Of a stretch of 64,000 bases of DNA, positions 59,601-64,000 are shown piece after piece (the first letter of the stretch is position 1; each line of letters begins with the position of its first letter). The translations under genes were made by a program, and so were the position numbers. The notes under the pieces are model-generated. The model did no database searches, had not been told where the DNA came from, and saw only the letters and a program-made list of their open reading frames with translations. The DNA lies in NCBI GenBank assembly GCA_028821775.1, contig JAPKFB010000003.1, forward strand, positions 62,001 through 126,000, read 5' to 3'. The DNA comes from Roseibacillus sp. (GTDB lineage: Bacteria > Verrucomicrobiota > Verrucomicrobiia > Verrucomicrobiales > Akkermansiaceae).

Positions 59601-60162
59601 CTTCGATGTTGTATGGTGCATTGCGTCTTCCTGCAGTCGGGGGGGCCGAACGCCAGCTGCCACCCAACTCGGTTTCGAGGAGGGGATGAATGAGCTGAAT
59701 GGAGGGACTCACGGCGGGGCTCCCCACCGCATCCCCGACGGTCGGCCAGGGGAAGCCAAGTCGATAGTCTGCTCTGCTGATCACGGTGCCGTCCTGGTCC
59801 CGCAGGTTGACGGTCTCGCCGCTATTGCGCAGCTTTCCACTCCATGGTCCGAATGCTCCGTGGAAGCTGAATTGCGAGCGGATCGTTGCGGGGTCCTCCG
59901 CAATGACAAGATAGGCTCCGCTCGCGATGTTGGTGTCCTCGGGAAAGGCGTAGTCGACTCCCCCGGTGAGCTTCCAGTCGGTCAGGTCCACCGCGTCGGG
60001 AGTGGCATTGTGAATTTCGATGAACTCCGACCGTCTGGTCTTGATGTCTTCATCGTAGTGGATCTCGTTGATGACGAGGGTGGCGGGAGCGGTTCCTCCG
60101 CGGGCAGGGTGAATGTTCATCACCAGAAGGGTGACGAGGATGAGGCGCGGGTTGATCTTCAT
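56653..60162 (-). CDS. Large secreted CotH kinase-like protein with lamin-tail domains
   Basis: Start MKINPRLILVTLLVMNIHPARGG at 60162; LTD LVINEIHYDEDIKTRRSEFIEIHNATPDAVDLTDWKL; CotH-like YGLFLAVEQMDGQFLDEHNLPDANLYKIEG and FEVHPWDLDLTFANNMYG; second LTD RISEFMYHPPEPVGNETAISTNRDEFEFVELKN. Confidence 0.9.
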   Translation of the reverse strand: MKINPRLILVTLLVMNIHPARGGTAPATLVINEIHYDEDIKTRRSEFIEIHNATPDAVDLTDWKLTGGVDYAFPEDTNIASGAYLVIAEDPATIRSQFSFHGAFGPWSGKLRNSGETVNLRDQDGTVISRADYRLGFPWPTVGDAVGSPAVSPSIQLIHPLLETELGGSWRSAPPTAGRRNAPYNIEAPPQVRQVSHTPKQPASDVPVVISARVTDPEGVSSVSLAYQTIRPGGYFCRYLKFSSNGSPNFDPRYELPTAWNPVPMADDGLNDDLLAGDGIFTVTLPGTVQRNRYLIRYRITVTDASGNSVRVPYEDDPQPNFAFFVYDGTPDWAGSIRAGDPPVNFSGELMSSIPTYFLLSTSSWVTDSQFGGYGGSEYLWPGTLIYDGEVYDHIQYRPRGGVHRFQYGKNFWKFDFNRGHRFQARDEYGKKYDSEWSKLNFSSIVQQVNFGHRGEQGLFEGVGFRLFDLCGVEACETHHLQFYVIDSPRSTGTTQYDTDYYGLFLAVEQMDGQFLDEHNLPDANLYKIEGHSGSSNNQGPNQVSNRSDVTSFISAYRSGNPTARWWRENLDIDKYLSYRTIVEGIHHYDIAYGKNYFYYHNPETEKFEVHPWDLDLTFANNMYGNGNHDFKSKVALNPSFNTDYQNRVREIMDLLYNRDEGYKLIDETVKFVWTNGQPSLVDADRRQWDNHPRLNHKDRYYDIASGNNFAGMIRVVKNYFGTRGNWMKATILTQNSQIPNRPTLTFEGAPEFPIDDLRFTCTEYSSPSGSPFAAMEWRVGEVHNPTVPNYDPLQPNVYEIKGAFESGELTTFSTAYQFPPLAVHVDRTYRARVRFKDSARRWSNWSSPLQFSTTVPDIADHLQNLRISEFMYHPPEPVGNETAISTNRDEFEFVELKNVGSIPLDLSDVRFTKGIDFTFGGSAVEALQPDSFALVVKNIAAFERRYGTGFPIAGEYPEDNLRNSGERLKLSYGAGLPIHDLDEYSDRFPWPASADGGGFSLTLIDVNQPLSPDHNDAASWRLSRFTGGSPGADDEVSLAAWMLLHGVSDLQSDEDGDGLDALLEFVLGGDPKVSSSDLLPVATLETIMVNDLADSYLTISFQHQVATDEVGRIVEFSSDLVSWTAGGILVSQAPSEDNDGLVTESWRSPLPQSAGNQQFARLRVQAGP

Positions 60163-60294
60163 TCGATTGGGGCTAACCAACTACAGCCTTCTCAATCCCA
60201 TTGGTCAAAGGAATCCGCTCAAAGGCTTGCTCGAGAGAGCCCCAATCGTTGCTCATTGCTGGTGGACGGTTGATGTGTCATAGACTGCAGCGCC

Positions 60295-61587
60295 ATGAGA
60301 GCATTGACGTTCCTCTTCACCTGCTGCCTGAGTCTGGGAGCGGTCGCAGCACCGAGTGATCCTCCCAAGCCAAACATCCTCATCATCTTTACCGATGATC
60401 AAGGCTATGCGGACCTTGGCTGCACAGGCTCGACGAAGAACAAAACCCCGCGGATGGACCAGTTGGCCAGGGAAGGCACGCGCTTCACCAGCTTCTATGC
60501 GCAGTCGGTGTGTGGCCCGTCCCGCTCGGCTCTCCTGACCGGGAGATATCCCACGCGCAGCAAAGGGTGGGGGATGCCGGCGAGTGAAATCACTTGGGCG
60601 GAGCGCATCAAGACGGTGGGTTATCAAACGGCCTGCATTGGGAAGTGGGACGTCTCCAACCGGAAGCCCATCATCGAGCGCATGCCACTGGCGCAGGGCT
60701 TCGACTATTACTTCGGGCCGCTCGGGGCCAATGATCGCGGACAGGTCACCTTCCATGAGAACAATGAGAAAGCGGGCGGGACCAGCGAGATGGGCAGCCT
60801 GCTTCGGCTCTATACCGACAAGGCCATCGACTACCTGCAGAGCAAACGGGATCAGTCCAAACCCTTCGTGCTCTATCTTGCCCACACCATGATGCACACC
60901 ATCATCGATGCCTCATCGAAATTCAAGGGGAAGTCCGCGGGGAGTCTCTACGGAGACGTGGTCGAAGAGTTTGATCATGAAACAGGACGCTTGTTGGATG
61001 TGCTCGACGAACTGGGCTTGAGGAAAAACACGCTCGTGATCTACACCTCGGACAACGGTCCCTGGAACCAGCCGGCCTACTACGAGCGAAAAAAGGGGCA
61101 CCCGAAGGGATCGGTCTTCTGGGGTGACGCGGGACCGCTGCGCGATGGGAAGGGATCCTGCTACGAAGCGGGCTATCGCGTCCCCTGCATCGTGCGTTGG
61201 CCGGGGCAGGTTCCCGCCAACAAGGTGTCCGATGCCATCTTTGCCACCATCGATTTCATGCCCACCTTCGCGAGGCTCACCGGCTTCTCGGTCCCGGATG
61301 ACCGCGTGATCGATGGGGAGGATCAGACGGAGCTTCTTCTTGGGAAACGCACGAAGGGGCGCGACAATTTTCTTTTTCTTAACAACGCGGTGCGTCAGGG
61401 CCAGTGGAAGTATCTGCGAGCCGAACACAAAGTGCCCGGCTACGCCCTCGATCGGAAGCGGGAGAGGGTTGAAGAGCTTTACGATCTGGAATCGGATCTC
61501 GGGGAGAAGAACAATCTGGCCGCCAAGTATCCCGGGAAGGTGAGCGAGCTCAAGAAGTTGATGGAGAGGCTCGGGAAGGGAGAGTAG
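60295..61587 (+). CDS. Sulfatase (S1)
   Basis: PNILIIFTDDQGYADLGCTGSTKNKTPRMDQLAREGTRFTSFYAQSVCGPSRSALLTGRYPTRS; CGPSR motif. Confidence 0.95.
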   Translation: MRALTFLFTCCLSLGAVAAPSDPPKPNILIIFTDDQGYADLGCTGSTKNKTPRMDQLAREGTRFTSFYAQSVCGPSRSALLTGRYPTRSKGWGMPASEITWAERIKTVGYQTACIGKWDVSNRKPIIERMPLAQGFDYYFGPLGANDRGQVTFHENNEKAGGTSEMGSLLRLYTDKAIDYLQSKRDQSKPFVLYLAHTMMHTIIDASSKFKGKSAGSLYGDVVEEFDHETGRLLDVLDELGLRKNTLVIYTSDNGPWNQPAYYERKKGHPKGSVFWGDAGPLRDGKGSCYEAGYRVPCIVRWPGQVPANKVSDAIFATIDFMPTFARLTGFSVPDDRVIDGEDQTELLLGKRTKGRDNFLFLNNAVRQGQWKYLRAEHKVPGYALDRKRERVEELYDLESDLGEKNNLAAKYPGKVSELKKLMERLGKGE

Positions 61588-61599
61588 AGGGAGCCGTTG

Positions 61600-62036
61600 C
61601 CCAGGGAGAGATCGAGGGAATGATGACGGTTTCCCTAAAGAGGAATGCGCGAAGCACCCGCGGATTCGCGAGGTTGCTGACGTCGATCACGACCAGTTCC
61701 TGGTTGAAATCCGGAGTCCATCGAACGCCATAGACGACGATCGTACCATATCGGCTCCGCCCAGAGACCCGAGCAGGGATGGGTGGCCCGGATTTCTGAG
61801 ATCATAGATTCCAAAACCCTGCGAGGGACCTCCGGCAAAGAGAGTGCTTCCACGCACGCGAACAAAGTCCACATAGTGCTCCGGATCTTGTCAGGGGCCA
61901 ATCCGGTGGGGGATTCTGAAAATGGAGTGTCCGGGGTGAAACGTGGACGGGGCCATGGATTGGTCGCGGAGTCCGCTCCGGCTTGTGCGGCGAGCAACGA
62001 AAGAATCAGAGGGACCCGAACGAGAGAGCGGATCAT
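61600..62036 (-). pseudogene. Degenerate secreted LVIVD-repeat protein spread over three frames
   Basis: Signal peptide MIRSLVRVPLILSLLAAQAGADS; frame 2 VRVRGSTLFAGGPSQGFGIYDLRNPGHPSLLGSLGG; frame 3 GTIVVYGVRWTPDFNQELVVIDVSNLANPRVLRAFLFRETVI. Confidence 0.75.
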
Positions 62037-62143
62037 AAGGAGAGATCGGGCAGGGAGTCTGCCTCAGGATCCCGACTGCCGCTTTCGGGTTAGCTTGGGA
62101 GAGGTTTCGGTGCTCAAGGTCGAAAGGCCCGCACTAGCAGCTG

Positions 62144-62827
62144 CTAGTCTCGTCTCTCCGCGAGGTAGATCCGATGGCGTTGTTGTTTGGCACGAGGATG
62201 CTTCGCGACCGCCAATTCTTCGACTTGAAAACCAATCTGGCGGAGATCGCGCTGGAGGCCGGGTTCGCTGGTGGCGGCCCAGAAAGCGACCCTTCCGCCG
62301 GAGGTGAGAGCGCGATTGATGGTCTTCAATCCCTCGCGTCGATAGATTCTGGCGTTTCCCTTCTGGAGCAATGAAGTGGGGCCGTCGTCGACGTCGAGGA
62401 GAATCGCGTCGTAGCGGGGGGCTTTCCTGGCCGCCGCCTCGATCATGGTGAATACGTCGCCCTCAATGATCTGAGTTCTCGGATCGGCGAGGATCGCGTC
62501 GTTCAGCCCAGCGAGGTGTCTCCGGTTCCAATCCACGATTTCGGGCAGGAGCTCCGCCACCTGGATGACCGCCTGGCTCTCCGTGATTCCCAAACAGCGC
62601 CGAAGACTGTAGCCGAGTCCGAGGCCACCGATGAGGATTCTCGGGTTCTTGCGGTGATCGCGAAACTGGCAGCCGAGATCAGCGAGGAGGAGCTCCGAAT
62701 GGGTCATGTTGCTGCTCATGACCTGGCGATCATTCATGTAGAGGTAGAACTCGCCGTCATGAGAGCACAAGCGGAAGACCGCTCCGTCCGGGGCGGTGGT
62801 TTCCGCGAGATTGAGGGTCGGCTTCAT
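62144..62827 (-). CDS. Spermidine-synthase-like SAM-dependent protein
   Basis: DGEFYLYMNDRQVMSSNMTHSELLLADLGCQ; PRILIGGLGLGYSLRRCLG; DVFTMIEAAARKAPRYDAILLDVDDGPTSLLQ. Start overlaps upstream stop by 4 bp (ATGA). Confidence 0.88.
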   Translation of the reverse strand: MKPTLNLAETTAPDGAVFRLCSHDGEFYLYMNDRQVMSSNMTHSELLLADLGCQFRDHRKNPRILIGGLGLGYSLRRCLGITESQAVIQVAELLPEIVDWNRRHLAGLNDAILADPRTQIIEGDVFTMIEAAARKAPRYDAILLDVDDGPTSLLQKGNARIYRREGLKTINRALTSGGRVAFWAATSEPGLQRDLRQIGFQVEELAVAKHPRAKQQRHRIYLAERRD

Positions 62828-63162
62828 TCGGAAATTCCGTCTGTTTCGGGCGCTTCTTCCTGGGCGGGAGAGTAAGGAGGCTTGCGCGTGCGATGTCCGG
62901 GTCGCGCGATGATCTCGAGGTAGATTCCTTCCCACTGTTCCAAGGCCGCGGTGTCGATGGCCGCGTTGAGTTCTGCGACATGTACGGAAGCGGACGATTC
63001 CTGATCTCGACCGGCTTTGCAGTCAAAATCCCAGTAGTCGGTGCCTTCAGGGAGCTCCTTGCGCCGCTCGCGTTTGAGATACTTACGGGCCTCATGCTTG
63101 ATCGAATCGATCACCCTCGCAGGTTTGAGGTTGGGGGCCGCCAGGGGAAAGGTCTTTCTCAT
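62824..63162 (-). CDS. DUF6172 family protein
   Basis: MRKTFPLAAPNLKPARVIDSIKHEARKYLKRERRKELPEGTDYWDFDCKAGRD; translationally coupled to 62144..62827. Confidence 0.85.
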   Translation of the reverse strand: MRKTFPLAAPNLKPARVIDSIKHEARKYLKRERRKELPEGTDYWDFDCKAGRDQESSASVHVAELNAAIDTAALEQWEGIYLEIIARPGHRTRKPPYSPAQEEAPETDGISE

Positions 63163-63305
63163 TTCGATCCTTGTGGCCGGGACTGAGACGAATGTCTAGG
63201 GTGGGTTCGAAAAACCGGCTGGCGGTGGGGTTGGAATCAAATTGGAAGCAGAAATCAGGCGCAGCGAGCTGGGCGATGAAACAAAAGCGCGTTCATTTCC
63301 CCGGA

Positions 63306-63575
63306 GGGGTTTTGCGAGGCGGGTATCGCCCCCACGATTGCTACGAGGCCAATGAGAAGTTGAGGAGGTGTTGGAATTACTTCGCAGCGGATTCTTCTCG
63401 CCGGATCAACTGGATCTTTTCCGCGGTCTTGTCGATCCGCTCCTGCATCGGGACGACTAAATGTTGTGGGCGGACTATGCGTCCTGCCTGGAATACGGAG
63501 ACCTAGATCTCGGCTGCCTATCGGGACGAAGGGCGGTGGCCCCGGATGTCGCCTCGAATCACTTATCGGAGACCG
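63306..63575 (+). pseudogene. glgP: C-terminal remnant of a glycogen/alpha-glucan phosphorylase (GT35)
   Basis: GGYRPHDCYEANEKLR / EVLELLRSGFFSPDQLDLFRGLVDPLLHRDD[TAA 63458-63460]MLWADYASCLEYGDLDL / SAAYRDEGRWPRMSPRIT, matching the 'GY.P.dYYe.n.eLr.vld.i.sGfFSp..p.lFr.lvdsLl..D.ymlladY.sY...q..vsa.YrD...W..ms' end of GlgP, with two frame changes and one stop. Confidence 0.8.
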
Positions 63576-64000
63576 GCAACAACTGCAAGGCGTCTGCAAT
63601 CACGTATTTCCCGTCGGTCCCATCGGTGGAAATCATCACCGTGCCCGACTTGCCTTTCTTGAAAACAAAGACGCCGAGCGAACGAAACAGCCGGTCGTGC
63701 TCGGGTGGGGACTGCTGGTTGATTCTAACCGTTGTGGATCCGCCTGCGTGGCGGATCGTGACCGGGGTGGTGGTCGCGCGCCTCACATTGGAGCAATGGG
63801 AAACGCGGACCTCGTAATTTCCGGTCTTCGGGATTTCCGGGGTCCAGATGACCGACTTCGTTCCCTTGCCCGAGTTTTGATCGTGCAGGTAGCCGATTCC
63901 GACGTAGGGCGGGGTGTGAGTAGAGTATTGCCAGGTTCCCTTCAGGACGGCATCGGTCTCGTCCAGCACGATGCCGGGCAAGGTCTTCGGATCGGCGATG
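63559..64000 (-). CDS. C-terminal part of a secreted protein with golvesin C-terminal-like domain (commonly fused to FAD-dependent oxidoreductases), 5' end beyond window
   Basis: Open to the edge: IADPKTLPGIVLDETDAVLKGTWQYSTHTPPYVGIGYLHDQNSGKGTKSVIWTPEIPKTGNYEVRVSHCSNVRRATTTPVTIRHAGG...GTDGKYVIADALQLLPVSDK*. Confidence 0.85.
   Translation of the reverse strand, partial: IADPKTLPGIVLDETDAVLKGTWQYSTHTPPYVGIGYLHDQNSGKGTKSVIWTPEIPKTGNYEVRVSHCSNVRRATTTPVTIRHAGGSTTVRINQQSPPEHDRLFRSLGVFVFKKGKSGTVMISTDGTDGKYVIADALQLLPVSDK

Noticed and set aside
1-64000. CRISPR arrays, tRNA/rRNA genes, transposase or integrase genes
   Set aside because: None recognised by eye; no regularly spaced repeats and no IS-type ORFs. 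tRNAscan-SE and ISfinder would be needed to exclude them formally.

Overview
GC-rich bacterial chromosome segment that looks like PVC superphylum, most likely Verrucomicrobiota. This is judged from family content: sulfatases, PSCyt1/DUF1549/DUF1553 cytochromes paired with DUF1501 proteins, a DUF1592/DUF1588-type cytochrome paired with DUF1552, PQQ quinoproteins, DUF1080, DUF6797 and WA/DP-repeat proteins. The gene set suggests catabolism of sulfated or esterified polymers: six Cys-type sulfatases (one fused to an esterase), three cytochrome + DUF1501/DUF1552 pairs, four PQQ/propeller proteins, a TonB-dependent receptor, an S9 peptidase, and two large CotH/lamin-tail surface proteins. Most promising candidate system: a compact operon at 50.76-53.43 kb encoding a methyltransferase, an FAD oxidoreductase of geranylgeranyl-reductase type and a type III polyketide synthase, followed by a decayed second methyltransferase. 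A second strong signal is that many intergenic spaces hold recognisable gene remnants broken by frameshifts or stops: a GlgP C-terminus, an LVIVD-repeat protein, a methyltransferase, a lipoprotein-like C-terminus, an alpha/beta hydrolase, a heme-binding C-terminus with in-frame TAG, a PAS/AraC-type piece and a truncated HU. No rRNA, tRNA, CRISPR array or complete transposon was recognised. All family names are by-eye recognition of the translations; no searches were run.
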